Counted from the first letter of the stretch, positions 1-12,518 are shown. The stretch: DNA of 64,000 nt from Rhabdophis nuchalis (GCA_039707465.1 CM077643.1:374269419-374333418); one strand, 5' to 3'. The notes: generated from the sequence alone by a model not told the origin. Made by a program: numbers and translations.

Positions 1-2670
1 GCCTACATATTGAGAGGTTTTGGAGCTCTGACTGCCAGAAGTTATTGATTAATGGGACAGTTGTCACTACCTGCACTTTCTATGAACTATTTGCCTGAGT
101 TTTGCCTGCCGGTCTTGGAGACAAAAGCCTGAGTTGAGTGGACTACTAATTGCTCATGGAGAAGTCTTTTTCAGAAGTAGACTTTGGAGAAGCCATCACA
201 GAACCTACTTGAACGCTGTTTATGTGCAGAGATCATTGTCTTCTAAAGTCTCTCTGTGACTGTTTTGAAGCCTTTTTTGAGCCTCTGACTCTGCAGGTGT
301 GTACATAGGAGGCCTTTCCACTGGGACTGTTGCCACAGCAAAGTAGCTGTGTTGCAATTCAGCTCCTTGATGCTCTGAGCAACAGGTTCAGAAAAATGAA
401 CAGTTTTAACTTGTTCTTAACAACAATGCCACAATGCTTCTCTGTTGGTGGTCATTTCAGTCTTTGCATCAAATGGGAAATTTGACCAAATGGCTAAAAA
501 TGTCTCCTCCCATCTGCATTATTTGATATTAAACCCTTAAGTCCACAGTGGACTTATTAGCTATCTTAATTCAGTTCACCATCGGCATGAAATTCAGATC
601 GAATGTTTGTCCACTGGCTTTAAAAATCAACTTCATTGGGGGTGGGTGGGGGAAGAATCTTAATAATAAGACTATATCTTTCTTTCTCATACTTTCTAGA
701 GATAATCAGTAGAAAAACTTCTATTATTGTTGTTGTTTTGATTTAGGCTTTACCTAACTTCCAAATGGCATTAAAATTGCCAAATTTCCTAATAATTTTA
801 TTTACACTGAAACAAATACATTTATGGGACTTTCCCCACTCCTTTTATCCTAATGGAAAAATTAAGCATTAAATACAGATTATTATTTTGTTTACCATAT
901 GTCACAGGGTGAAAGAGCAGAAAGGTCCTTGAATGGACAAATGAGTAACATAATAGAGGAAATGGCAAATTTAGCTGAGATAACCAACTATCACCTGATG
1001 ATTAGGGATTGACCTTTTATTATAACAGGTGTTAAGCTCAGAAGCAAAAGTATAGCTAAACATGCTTGAGAATTGTATTTCAGTTGGAATTAACTTACCT
1101 GATTTACATTTCATAATAAAATTCTTTGAACTTTCCATAAATGCTTTAATTATTTACAACAGGATTACATAATTTAAAATCCTAGGACTGCAAGAAATCA
1201 ACAATGCTCGGGTATCCTAAAATATAGGATGTAAATCCTAAGCACCTGTCCAAAATGTATTACTAATCTGTGATTTTTATATGACAGAAGGGACACAAAT
1301 TAAGAAACATAGTGAATAATCATATTAATTATATTTTTTCCTACATGCAAATATTTTTTCTACAGTGAAAAACAATAAAAACAGAATATGTAATCAAAAA
1401 TGAATTCCAGAGGAAAACAACCATCAGTTAAACAATCAAAAAATTCCACAGGGGGTCTACCATCCATTCTGATCCAGGGACTGAGGACAGACCCAGATTT
1501 TAAAGATTAACTTAAAGAAGACTAGGGTGGGGGACCAGGTGAATCTCTGGGTGTAATACTGTCTTAGATAGTAAATGCAAGCTGTGTGCATAACATACTT
1601 TCCTCCAATCCTTCTCTTTTTTTCCTTCATAGAAATGGAACCCTATGAGATAGAATGGATTGAAACTAAGTGGCCCAGAATCAATCAAATACCCTCCACA
1701 CACAGCTGAATACTACCTTGAATCTAAGTCTCTTCAGTCTCAATGCAAAACTTTACTACGATACTCTTTAATTGAAATTTCATCTCTGTGTGAAACAAAT
1801 TTAATATAATTGTCCCATAAACTCCTATCTCATCCGCTTTGGGGAATGTAACCCCGCCATGTAATTAGGGTATCTAGTGTGGCCTTCAGGCTGACAAATG
1901 GTGTACTTCTTTTCTAACTTTTAATAAGTGCTCTGACGGTTGCTTTAACATCTGTTATCCTTCTCCTTTAACAATTATATAGTAACTTATAAGAGTCAGA
2001 AATGTTTTTCCAGAAGCATCTTAAAATGCTCCAGGATGGTATATTGACTTGTGCCATCGTAAAGGACTATGTCAGTAAAACATGATTGCCACAGTCATGT
2101 TTTAATAGTTTCTCTCTTGGTACATTCCCATCTTTGCCTTAAGACTGGATTTACTAATCTGAGTGTGTGAATATGTGAGACACCTATTATGTGTGAATTC
2201 CTTATCAGGGATATCCAGGAGTGTGATCAGAATTTATGGCTTTAGGAGGAATAGCCTGTTTCCCTTGTTAACACTGTCTAGCATTCTTTGTTCAATGTAG
2301 ACACATTTTTAGATTTTGCTGTGTTTAAGATTCTTACCTCATTATCTCACTTATTAAACTTACATGGTTGATATATAGCTGGAATTGCTCTTTCCTTCCT
2401 CTATATATATATCTGGACTTTTATACCTATGATGTAAAGAGGATAGTGCAAAGATAAACTGCCATTTCTTTTAGTAAAAGAAGTTGAATCATTTCTTTAT
2501 TTTATTTGTATTTACTTGAATTGCAGCATACCTTTTCCCTTGGAGTTCAAGCCTCTGTGCCACTTGCCCACATTTTATCTTCACACCAAGACTCTGAAAT
2601 AAGTTAAGTTGACAGATGATAGCTGACTTTGATAGTTGAATGGGGATTTGAACATGAGTTTTCCCAGTTT
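1..2670. other. AT-rich stretch, nothing recognised
   Basis: I see no gene, known repeat family or structured RNA here. The short ORFs are isolated, have no recognisable domain and look like chance ORFs in AT-rich DNA. A short AT run lies near 2402-2411. Confidence 0.6.
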
Positions 2671-2673
2671 TGT

Positions 2674-2790
2674 CCAGCAAGTAGGCTGGACACTTGTAGT
2701 TCTTACTGTTGTTCTGGCCAATAAATTAGTTCTTACAGGCGTCCTGCCTACTTTTGTAAGTAGGCAGGACACCTGTAGTCCTTATTATAA
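2674..2790. repeat. Hairpin-forming short repeat (MITE-like)
   Basis: Arms at 2734-2753 and 2758-2777 are inverted copies of each other with one mismatch and a 4-nt loop (ttgt). A direct, more diverged copy of the right arm plus its downstream sequence lies at about 2679-2719. The piece looks like a small palindromic mobile element or its remnant. No target duplication was identified. Confidence 0.55.
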
Positions 2791-3282
2791 TCTGGATAAC
2801 ATGAATTAATCTCCCTGTGCATGAGAGATGTGTGATGTGGTTTACATTTTAAGGCACAGCTTAGAGATGGCATGAAGGTACTGGATCAGTTAATAGTGTC
2901 TTCCAAATTCATATGGAGAGGGAATTTGCTTTGGAAGGGGAAAATCCATGGTGAAATTAATGTTTAATAGCTTTGAAACTGCATTTTGTGAAGGCTTGTT
3001 TTCTTGTCTGCCTGTTTTATATTTGAGCCTTGTTATGTGATAGGTGATCAATTGTATTTCGTTCTGATGAAGATAACAGCCAAAACTGCAGGGAATGTGG
3101 TTACATTTAACCCAGATTATAGCATGACAGATTGAAAGCGGCACAGGGCAGAGGCTATGTGTAATGTAAAATCTATTTAATCATACAGTTGATATGAAGA
3201 ACAAGAGTTTACAATCTTTTGCATAGAAAGCATGTGCTTTACTTAGTTTCAGCCTTTTCCTGTTAGCTAAATTGCCTGGCTG

Positions 3283-3500
3283 ATATAACTGTGTCCCTTT
3301 GGTCAGTCTAGACTCCTGGCAACTTCATAGACAAATCCATGCAGTTTCCTTGGCAGCACTTTTGCATGTGGTTTGTCATTGCCTTCTTCCTAAGGCTGAG
3401 TAACTGGCTCAAAGTCACCCAGCTGGCTTCCTGCCCAAAGCAGGACTAGAACTCACTGTGTCTGGGCTTCTAGTCCAATACTGTTAACCCCTACTCAAAC
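3283..3500 (-). mobile_element. tRNA-derived SINE, Bov-B-like 3' end
   Basis: Read on the minus strand, the sequence has the wording of a squamate tRNA-derived SINE: a tRNA-like head, a middle part carrying GCCAGCTGGGTGAC, and a 3' part resembling the Bov-B LINE terminus (AAACTGCATGG, then GCCAGGAGTC). SINEs of this kind are mobilised by Bov-B machinery. The copy is diverged and its ends are approximate. Confidence 0.6.
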
Positions 3501-3975
3501 AGGCACTCATGCCCATTAATTCCTGTATCTGGGCAAACAGACTGGGGTTAAGGGGCAATTGTTTGTTTCATGGTTACATTTTCAAACAAACCACAGAAAT
3601 AAATCATATTAACATGATGATCTGGTTCATGTGTTGTGCTTAATCAGGATTTGGTTCCTACCATATGCTGAATGACAACATAATCCAACTCCTAGGTGAA
3701 GTTTTGGAGTTTATGGGCATACTGAGAATTTTGAGAACACTTGAGAACTTTCACAAAATGGTTGCCGAGGGAGCAACTGATTTATAAAAAGGCTATACTC
3801 ACTATCCATTTACCAGAAAGCAAACTGATGGGACTAGTATTACCTCTAGCCTTCCTGCCTTCCAGATAATCTTCCTTGCTAGCCCAGTTTACCTCTTTTT
3901 CCCTTTTGGTCAGATGTTATACTGTGTACTATTGTTTTTTGAAGAAGTTTCTTTGATGTTTCTTTGTGCCTGGAG

Positions 3976-4178
3976 CAGTGGTGAAATTCAAAAGTGTTTA
4001 CTACTGGTTCTATGGGTGTGGCTTGGTGGGCATGGAAGGGGAAGGATACTGCAAAACTCCCACTCCCACCCCATTGCTGGAGCTAGCCAGAGATGGTATT
4101 TGCCAGTTCTCTGAACTACTCAAAATTTCCTCTACCGGTCCTCCAGAACCTGTCAGAACCTACTGAATTTCACCCCTG
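3976..4178. mobile_element. Non-autonomous hAT-like MITE
   Basis: The terminal inverted repeats are CAGTGGTGAAATTCA on the left and TGAATTTCACCCCTG on the right. The flanks are 8-bp duplications, gcctggag and acctggag, matching at 7 of 8 bases. No transposase is present. Two short ORFs across it are incidental. Confidence 0.8.
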
Positions 4179-4396
4179 ACCTGGAGGCATTCTTAATCAA
4201 GACACTCCAAAGCCCTTGCAGCTGATACTATATCAGCTTCTACTCACATTTCATTTCAAAAAATATTAACAGAAATTTAAAAATATCATCAGAATAGAGC
4301 AATGGGACACTGGTTCCCAGAAATGCAACACAATCTACCCCCAGTTCAGACTTTTGTTTCTTCTAGCACCTGTCGTTCTGTTTTGTCTTTCTAGAG

Positions 4397-4508
4397 CAGT
4401 GTTCTCAAACATGGCAACTTTAAGATCTATGGACTTCTATGGAGCTGGCTGGGCAGTTTGGGGAGCTGTGGTCCAACATCTTAAAGTTGCCCAGATTGAG
4501 AAATACTG
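4397..4508. mobile_element. Palindromic MITE (hAT-like, diverged)
   Basis: The left end CAGTGTTCTCAAAC and the right end ...GAGAAATACTG are inverted, and the inner arms carry GGCAACTTTAAGAT on the left and ATCTTAAAGTTGCC on the right. Relatives lie at 12441-12518 and 47848-47962. The flanking octamers match only 5 of 8, so the target duplication is degraded or misplaced. Confidence 0.65.
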
Positions 4509-4879
4509 GTTTAGATCATGAAGCTCAGTTTGCTTTAGATGCCAGGCCACTCCTTCCAACTCACATGCTCTGTCGCTGGCTACTGCCGTTCTTCCCCCTT
4601 TTTAAAGGCCAGCTGTAGTAAAAGAAGATATATTAAAACTTCTCAATGTATTTTTTTTGGAAAAAGGTATGGGTGAAAGAGAGAAAGAGAAGAGGATCAG
4701 ATCCATTTTCAATAATGTGGAGCTAAGTACCAAAGAAGAACATGCTTCATATAACTGTAACCAAGTTACTTATGGAATTATCTCTCCGCAATTATCTCTC
4801 TCCATCCAACCTGATCTGGCGGGAGGTATAGGCTCTGGGTACTATAGGCTATGGATTGTCATCTGACAGGTCCGAGAAG

Positions 4880-5160
4880 TGCCCAGAAAGAGCTCCAGGC
4901 TTTTCGAACATCATCTATTTGAGGTTAGATTAGTCTTGTTCCTTGCTGGATAAGATTAAAGATACTGAAAACTTGGTTTTGTGCCCAAGCCGGAGACCTT
5001 AAATGCTCAACAGAGCCCATCTCCTGACTGTATTGATAGTTGTTTTTGTTGCTTGTCTGCTAGGTGTTTTATTTTTTTATGCTATATATTTTATCTATTT
5101 TATTGTAAGCTGTCTAATGTATGAAAGGCTATATAAACTGAATGAATAAATGAATGTATG
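4880..5160 (+). mobile_element. Old LINE (L2/CR1-type) 3' end
   Basis: The end resembles a LINE 3' UTR: GTAAGCTGTCTAATG, then a GGCTATATAAA-like box and an (AATGAATA)n-type tail near 5140-5160. Upstream sequence (AGAGCTCCAGGCTTTTC) looks like decayed C-terminal LINE coding. Family assignment is tentative. Confidence 0.45.
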
Positions 5161-5528
5161 AAAAAAATGAATACAAACATTAACCCACCGTCCATTGCAT
5201 ATATAAATCCAACTCACTTATTAAAACCTGAAGTATCAGAATTAACAAGACTAGAATCTAGGAATGGGCAGAATTATTAATTATCATGTTTTCCCACATT
5301 TATTTATTCATCTGTTTGTTTATTTTTCCGAAGACCTTTATTCCCACTGTATGAAGAAATTGGCTAATTAATGATTATTTGAAATCAGTGATAATTTGCT
5401 GTAAGCCATCTGTTGATCAGCCAGCTAAAGAGAAAAGTAAGAATGGATAAGAGTTATATATAATTGAAATTTGCTTGGGCTAGCATGAAACTACCATTAT
5501 CTGCTGGGGAAACCTACATTCCAGAGCC
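5161..5528. other. No feature recognised
   Basis: AT-rich sequence between a LINE tail and a SINE. I see nothing to annotate. Confidence 0.5.
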
Positions 5529-5529
5529 G

Positions 5530-5753
5530 TAATAGCGTGGTGGTTAGAACGCAGAACTGCAGGCTACTTCTGCTGAACACTAGCTGCCAGCAGTTTGGCA
5601 GATCAAATCTCACCAGGTTCAAGGTTGACTCAGCCTTCCATCCTTCAGAGGTGGGTAAAATGAGGACCCAGATTGTTGGGGGGAAATATGCTGATTCTAA
5701 CTGTAAAGTACTGTAAAGCAGTATATAAGTCTAAGTGCTATTGCTATTCTCCA
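5530..5753 (+). mobile_element. tRNA-derived SINE (CTATTGCTATT-tailed family)
   Basis: The head (GTGGTGGTTAGAACGCAG) resembles the A-box region of a tRNA. The body carries GAGGTGGGTAAAATGAGG, and the end carries AGTATATAAGTCTAAGTGC followed by CTATTGCTATT. Further copies of the family lie at 31813-32040 and 37526-37658. It is diverged and has no ORF. Confidence 0.75.
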
Positions 5754-6219
5754 TGAGAATCTCCACTTCCATATATCACAGGGCAGAGCATCTGCAGATC
5801 ATGAATCTATTGCAACTCCTACTAAGGTGGCCACACATATCTGGGAATATAATTGGATCACCACACGTATCTCTTGCTTCACCAAAAGACAATTAAAAAA
5901 TGCAAAACAGATGCTCACCCCTGCATTAGATGGACCTTCAGTCTGTTAAAATTACACTCAGTTGGGTAATCGTTGTCTAAAACAGTCTTGCTTTTCAGTA
6001 AGTAGATCGTTCCAAAATCCTCAGGAATAGCCTTGCTGGCTGGTGAATTCTTGGAGCTAAAGTCTACACATCTAAAGGACACTTAGACTGGAGAAGACTA
6101 CTGTGAAATCTCTGCTGCAAAAACCTGTTGAGATAGTTTGAACCATTCTTCATGGTTTTCTATTGTGGCCATCAACTCAGTTGTGTTTCTTAGAAGTCAC
6201 ATAAATAGAACGTATACAT

Positions 6220-7010
6220 GATGATCTGTCTCCAGCCTGGCTTTTCAAATCTTCCAGTGGTCTACTCATTCCACAATAAATGAGATCATTCATGTTGCTG
6301 CTGCTCATCTTCTATTTCTCCTTCTCATCCACCTTTCTAATCATTATGGATTTCTCAAGGGAGCCGGGACTTTATGTATCCAAAATATGATCATTTGAGC
6401 CTGGTTATTTGTAACTCACATGAGACTCAGGATTGATTTGTTCTAGGACTTGCTAGTCTTTTTTCCTTGGCTATCCAGGGCAATCTCAGGCCTTCTCAAC
6501 ATAAAGCTCAAAAGCATCAATATTTTTTCTACCCTACTTTTTCAACTTTCACTTCCATTGTGTCACACAGAAAATTCATTTCCTGCATTATTTTGAACTT
6601 TATAGGTTTATACTCAACACAACCTTTAACTGTATTTTCTAAGACATTCATTGCTATCCTACCCAGTATAGGTCTACAATGTATTTCTTAACTGCTGCTT
6701 CCTATTATTGTTGACAGTTGACCCTAAAAGGCAGAAGATACCCACCACTTTGGCATTTTCGTTATCAGTGCTAAGGCTGGCTGCTGTACTTGTCATTACT
6801 TTTCTTCTTTATATAAAATCCTGGTCCATTTTTTTCAATGTGTTCCTTGACTTTGATCATTACAGGTTCCAAAGCATTTTCAGCTATCAAAGCAATATCA
6901 TCATCATAGTGCAAATTATTGATGTTTCTTCCTCACTGGCTTCAGCAGACTTTCCTCCCTTACTATAGGAAATCATCAACTGGCAGAAGACTTGCATGTG
7001 TTCTATTATA
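6220..7010 (-). pseudogene. Bov-B (RTE) LINE fragment, C-terminal RT region
   Basis: The plus strand reads as antisense Bov-B: the stretches around 6380-6480 (CCAAAATATGATC, GGATTGATTTGTTC) and 6900-6950 (CAAATTATTGATGTTTCTTCC) match the 3' half of the squamate Bov-B ORF as I know it. Many stops and indels make it a dead fragment. It ends just before the Rex/L3-type LINE at 7098. The left boundary is uncertain. Confidence 0.65.
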
Positions 7011-7097
7011 GGTTTGAGAAGAGATCACCAACAGTAGCCAAACCTCCTACACCTATCTCTAATCCTCTACCCCTCCCCAACCCCTCCCCCCCCCCCC

Positions 7098-8445
7098 ACT
7101 TCTGGTAATCTTAGAAAAAGACGTGCAAGGCCGGTTCCATAGACAAAAGATTGAAAAAGCACCAGGCCTAGATGGAGTAACCCTTTCTTGCTTGAAAATC
7201 GATGCTGATCAACTGGCTTCTATCTTCATGCACATCTTTAATAAATCACTGGAGGTACGCTGTGTCCCTTCTTGCTTCAAATGTTCTACTGTAATCCTGG
7301 TTCCCAAGAAACCCTCTATCAAATTGCTGAATAATTATAGACTGGTTGCACTGAGATTTGTAGTTATGAAGAACTTTGAGAGATTAGTGAAAGGCATCAT
7401 GGATCTGCTGTTAGATCTTTTGCAGTTTGCCTAATGAATTAATAAATTGACAGATCATGCTATCAATATGGCACTGCACTACATCTAGCAACATCTTGAA
7501 TTCTCAGGGACTTATGCATGAGTCCTTTTCATAGAGTTCAGCTCAGCATTCAATACTATCATTCCAGAAATTCTTCACTCCAAATTGATTCCACTAACTG
7601 TACTGTCCAAACTCATAAATGGTTATTAGCTTTTCGACAGGTAGGAAGCAACAGGTGACATCACATCAACACCCGTCGATTACCCCAGGCGCCCTCCAGG
7701 ACTGTATGTTAATAATAATAATACTAATTTTTAATTTATAACCTGCTCTCTCTCCCCGGAGGGACTTGAGGCGTTCTCTGTTCTCTGCATTGGTTTTCTC
7801 TATATACATCAAACACTGCATTTCTAATTTCTGTTAAAATACTGAGATTTGCAGATAATACAACAGTCATTGGTCTCATTCAAAATGGTGGCAAATCTGC
7901 ATATAGATGGGAGGTTGCACAATTGGCCTTATGGTGCAGCCAGGATAATCTGGAGCTGAACATGCTTAAAACTGTAGAGATGAGAGTGAATTTCAGGAAG
8001 AGCCTTCCGACTCTACCACCGGTTACTATATTTGACAACACAATATCAGCAGTAAAATCCTTCAAGTTTCTGAATTCTATAATTTGAAATAGACACCTAA
8101 CATTAGAACCATCCTTTTAAAAAAGCACAATAAAGAATGCTTTTCCTGCATCAACTTAGGAAGTTAAGACTGCCCCAAGAGCTGTTGATAACAGTTCGAC
8201 AGAGGAATTATTAAGTCTGTCATCTGTATTTTGATAACTGTCTGGTTTGGCACAACTAAACAGGACAGGTACAGACTCCAATGGATAGTTAGGTCTGCAG
8301 AAAAAAAATTGCAAAGAGCCTGCCTTCCATTGAAGATTTATACACTGCACAAACCAGAAAGAGGGCTGAGAAAATATCTACAGACTCCTTGCATCCTGGA
8401 CATAATTATTTCAAGTACTCCCCTCAGAATGGCACTATAGGGCAT
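7098..8445 (+). pseudogene. Rex/L3-type (CR1 clade) LINE reverse transcriptase, decayed
   Basis: Residues from 7123 onward read APGLDGVTLSCLK and KKPSIKLLNNYRLVAL, the start of a CR1-clade reverse transcriptase finger region. Further downstream the frame is broken, but motif A (SSAFNTIIPEIL-like, near 7540) and motif C (FADNT, near 7850; the second catalytic Asp is changed to Asn) can still be read. The C-terminal part (TVWFGTTKQDRYRLQ) is near 8240. An L2 tail is inserted at 7712-7777. Frameshifts and stops make it non-functional. The 3' UTR continues to the microsatellite at 8888. Confidence 0.75.
7712..7777 (-). mobile_element. Very short L2 3' end nested in the Rex/L3-type LINE
   Basis: An (AAT)n run followed by TTTATAACCTGCTCTCTCT and a CCCCGGAGGGACTTGAGG box is the antisense of the L2 3' terminus seen full-length elsewhere (for example at 12800-12845). 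Only about 65 bp was inserted, a severe 5' truncation. It splits the RT motif B region of the host LINE. Confidence 0.7.
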
Positions 8446-8462
8446 TGCATGCCAAACATCTA

Positions 8463-8651
8463 CAGCGAGGGTCCCTAAGCCCCAGTCCATGGACTGACAT
8501 TAGGCTGCAGCATGCCAGAAACCAGGCCATACAAACAAGTGAATCCCCATCCGTGGGATGCAGGCAGCACACAAACCATACCCCATCTGGTCCATGAAAA
8601 ACCTCTTTCCGTGGAACTAATTCCTGGTGCCCAAAAGATTGGGCATCGCTG
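8463..8651. mobile_element. MITE (hAT-like) inside the LINE 3' region
   Basis: The element starts CAGCGAGGGTCCC and ends GGGCATCGCTG, imperfect inverted termini. The internal text (CCATGGACTGACATTAGG) resembles the widespread 'caggggtcccc' hAT family also seen at 22764-23032. The flanks share only a 5-bp repeat (atcta), shorter than the 8 bp expected for hAT. Confidence 0.55.
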
Positions 8652-8894
8652 ATCTAGAGGGACATTTTTTTCACTTGTGCCATCACTTTGCTGTTGAACA
8701 CCTACCGGTAATCTTCACAGTATTGTTTCTAAGTATATTTACCTATATTGTATCTTTTCATCTTCTCTACTATTCACTGTTATTGGTATTATATTGTGAT
8801 TATTATTACTCTGGCTTTGCATGTACTTTGCAAGTACCTTCTGCACTGGAGACAAATTCCAATTGTGTGTCTATTCACGCTTGGCCAAATAGAG
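8652..8894 (+). mobile_element. 3' UTR of the Rex/L3-type LINE
   Basis: This AT-rich stretch ends CACTGGAGACAAATTCC, then TTGGCCAAATAGAGC, and runs straight into (ATTCT)n. The layout matches 3' ends of snake CR1/L3 LINEs that carry a built-in (AATAG)n microsatellite. It belongs to the RT remnant upstream and is interrupted only by the MITE at 8463-8651. Confidence 0.7.
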
Positions 8895-8996
8895 CTATTC
8901 TATTCTATTCTATTCTATTCTACTCTACTCTACTCTACTCTACTCTACTCTACTCTACTCTACTCTACTCTACTCTACTCTACTCTACTCTACTTT
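8888..8996 (+). repeat. (ATTCT)n then (TCTAC)n microsatellite
   Basis: A few ATTCT units directly follow the LINE 3' UTR. The tract then changes to about 15 units of TCTAC. The long ORFs across it are translations of the repeat and are not genes. Confidence 0.95.
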
Positions 8997-9189
8997 TAAA
9001 ACCATACTCATTATTTTTACCTTTTACTCCCTCAATATATAGTCAGATTATAAATAGAAGAGAAAAGAAGAGAGAATATAGCTTTGTCTCATTCATTAGT
9101 CAGGTTTGCCATGTTCTATCTGGACTATGGCTCCCTATCCATGTCCCCATTGATCACAAATGAGGACAATGAGGTATCCTGGGATTGCC

Positions 9190-11530
9190 ATTTTTCTAGG
9201 CACATTCCATAGCTTGACATGTCAACATAACTGAAAGCTCATAATGAGTTTTTCCTGGAATTCTTTGAGTTTTTAAATTAGCCACTGTGCATCACCAATA
9301 CTGTTTCTTGGTCTTTTCTAAAGTTAGATTGAATACCTCCTTTTCCATAAAGAGTTCATCTGTGTTGGATGATGTTAAGCATTATTTTGCTACTACCTGA
9401 AATTAAGGAAACCCTTAATGTGCAATATTTTGCACATTGTCTTAAATCTCTTTATTATTGCTATGTAGACTGACTTCTTCCAGCCTGTTAATAACTGTGT
9501 CATGCTGTAGATTTGCTGTCATAGTTGAGTTTGAAGCTTTTTGATTCTTGTATATATTTAGTATATATACTCCATAGGTTTCTGTCTATGGAGATTCTAT
9601 GGAGATACTCCATCAGTTTCTACAGCCTTCCAACTTGGAGTCTTGAGAACGGATCTAACTTTATGTTCTAGTACTAGAGAATCTTGTAAGTAGGGAACAT
9701 TTCCTAAGGTATCATTGAAGTTGATCTCTTTACTACATAGAATTTCAGTGTATTCTCTCCATCGTCATTTCCTTTTCTTTAAATCAGTTATTATCTGTAA
9801 ATTAGTGCCCTTTAGCATATCGGTTCAAGGTTCGAACCACCTGAATTTGGAATACTTTTGGAAGTTCTTTTCCATATCAGTTTCCATTTTCAGTGTTTTT
9901 ACAGATTACATTATAATAACAGCTCTCTGAAATCTTTTGTTAAGTTCCTTCTTGAGATCTTGGTCACAGTTTCTTTCAGCTTCCTGGCAATTTTCACTAT
10001 TTGTTCTGATATCCAGTTCTCTTTCTTCTATTTCTTGGCCTTTGCCAGTCTCTTTTCACATTCATTCTGAACAACTTCATTGATTTCATTTCAGAGTTCT
10101 TTTGATTTCTTATCTATGAGGTTCAGGATATAAAAAGAATCCTCAGTGTTCTCCCTGAAAAATGGTGGGTATACGTTCAAGATCATATTGTGGAAACTGG
10201 TTGATTTTGTTCTTCAAATTTAGCTTGATTTGGAATTTAAATGGAACTAGTTCATAAAGCTGTCCCACAGTCAGCCCCTGGCTGTTTAGCAAAGAAGTTA
10301 TAACTGAGATCTTTTATCTCTTTGTACCAATAATGTGATCCGTTTGATTTCTGTGTATTTCATCTTATGATTCCCATGTGATATACTGGCTGTTGGAAGG
10401 CTATGTTACCAATGAAGAAATCGTAGGGCTGTCAAAATCTGATAAGTTGTTCTCCTGCTTCAGTTCTGCTTCTTGGGTTTAGAAATAATCCAGTCAACTT
10501 TCCTGCTTACTATTTCCAACATTGGCATTCCAATCTCCAAACATAGTAGTGCATCTTGTTGCCTGTTCTGTTGATTTCTAATAGAATTTGACTTTAAAAC
10601 TTGTCAACCTCCTCTATGTCTACATTGAATGAAACAGGAACTTCAATAAATGTCATATTAAAGGGTTGTCTGCAAAGTTTAATTGATATTATTTTGTCAC
10701 GCACTGTGTTGCATTAAAGCTCTCTTTTCATTATAGCTTTCCTATCTATGTAAGCAATGCCATTTATTTTTTGTTTTTCACATCCTGAGTAGTAAACAGT
10801 ACAGTCTTTTGATGGAAAATGTCCATTGCATTTTACTGTTGTCAGTGTATGGTCAATTCATTTCACCTTTCATTGTGATGAACTTTGCAGTTTTTAGTCT
10901 TTTACATTTCATATCCCCAGTTTAATTCGGTCTTTACATCTTCAGATTCTCTTTTCCTGCATAGAGATACCAAACAATAGATGTCCTTAAGACCTTTAAT
11001 CTAGTTGTGTCATAAACACAAGAATCTGGCCAACTGGCCATTAAAGGAACCATGGTATGGCAGATAAGAAAGACATTCAAAGTGGGCCGGACTTAAATCT
11101 CTTGCAGGTGCGCAGGGACTCATGACTTATGACATGTTTGACCTCTCCCTCAGGCTCAGCGTAGCCATCTCCTACTATTAGCACTCTGAAAGATCTTTAG
11201 CTCCTCCTCAACACCATGAATGTTATCATCCAACACTATGTCACCAATCTTGTCTGTCCATATGCTTTCCTTGGTGAAATACTGGAATGTTTCCCCATTG
11301 CCTTCTCCCACACAACTTAAACACGATCTTTGTCCCATGATCAACTTCAGCATCTTCCTGGGCAATGTATATGCCTTCCTGCTTTAACTGGGCAGTTTGG
11401 ATAACCTGCACAACTTGAATGAACCTCTTGGGAATACATACTCTTGGCGTACAGTCCTGGTATTCTTTGCTCATCTCTCCCAGGAACACACCATCATCAC
11501 TTCAATGAGGCAGCATAGCATGACCTGAGG
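9190..11530 (-). pseudogene. Bov-B (RTE) LINE, endonuclease to RT, decayed
   Basis: On the minus strand, from 11530 leftwards, the text follows the Bov-B ORF through the endonuclease domain, the linker and the start of the RT domain. Readable landmarks include the linker near 9900-10100 (translating as KRLAKAKK and WISEQIVKIARKLKE with interruptions) and the region near 10400-10700. The parallel stretch at 51060-52620 shares the same landmarks in the same order. Stops and frameshifts throughout leave no long ORF. Confidence 0.65.
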
Positions 11531-11539
11531 GATTATAGT

Positions 11540-12435
11540 TGTCTCATAGATACGTATTAATAGCCTGGCTATTTTTTTATGGTCTCACTGGATGTGCATG
11601 TGTTCCTCTAGGAGAAAGCACACATGCTTAATCACATCAATTAAAGGAAATGTGCAAAGCCTGGTTGGTATTAATCATGAATAGAATTGACGTGTGGGTG
11701 TGAGAGAGAGAATATGGCTAAACATGTTACCTGAAAAGAATCTGTTTGGTTATTTTACGGTTCAATATATTTCACCCATCCACCCACCCAATTGATTAAT
11801 TCAGTAACTTTTAAATATAGTTAATTATATACTCTCTCCCTCTCTTCTCCAATACAGTACCCTATAAATATATTGGGGTGGTACAGGAGTGGACCATGCC
11901 CCTCATTTAAAATCACATTAAAATCTACTTTGATTAACAAAAAATTGCAACACACGAGGGTTCAACATTTTGGATTTCTGAGTGTGTGGGTGTATGTGTA
12001 TGACTGTTTATGCGCCTGACACCCACTGCTGAGAACAGAAAGCAATCAGATTTGCCCTCTCTAGCACCTCCATCAAGTTAGCTAGCAGTGTTAGAAACAC
12101 CACCAGCCCACAAAACGGCAGCCATACCCAGCTACGGATGTCTTTAGGCTCTGGTTGGATGCTATCCCAGTTCTTTCCAAGCCGAGGAAACACTCAACAG
12201 ATTGTTTATAAACACAAAGCTTTTGACAAAATGCACACACAGTCTGACGCAAACGAAGAGGTGGGAGTTGTTCCAAGAATAAAGTATAAAGTAACTTTGA
12301 AAAATAGAGTGAGATCCAACTCAAATCAGTTGATATGTCAGTTCCAGATAAATGTCTAAAGAGCCACAGGATCCAACCAGCAGCCATTGCCTTGAATTGT
12401 CAAATCCAGAATGCCTTGGTAAAGATCATGGGTTT
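11540..12435. other. No feature recognised
   Basis: Mixed AT-rich sequence. Short overlapping ORFs on both strands near 12000-12390 have no recognisable domain and no supporting signals. A run of C near 11778-11789 (CACCCATCCACCCACCC) is low complexity. Confidence 0.5.
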
Positions 12436-12440
12436 AGATT

Positions 12441-12518
12441 ACAGAGGTTCCCAAACTTGGCAACTTTAAGACTTGTGGACTTCAACTCCCAGAAATCTCC
12501 AGGACCTGCTCAATGTTC
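12441..12518 (+). mobile_element. Half of a palindromic MITE
   Basis: The text GTTCCCAAACTTGGCAACT followed by TTAAGACTTGTGGACTTC matches the left arm of the MITE at 47848-47962. The inverted right arm is missing or unrecognisable here. Confidence 0.6.

Noticed and set aside
8627..9163. 178-aa ORF with Leu-Tyr-Ser repeats
   Set aside because: It translates the LINE 3' UTR and the (TCTAC)n microsatellite.
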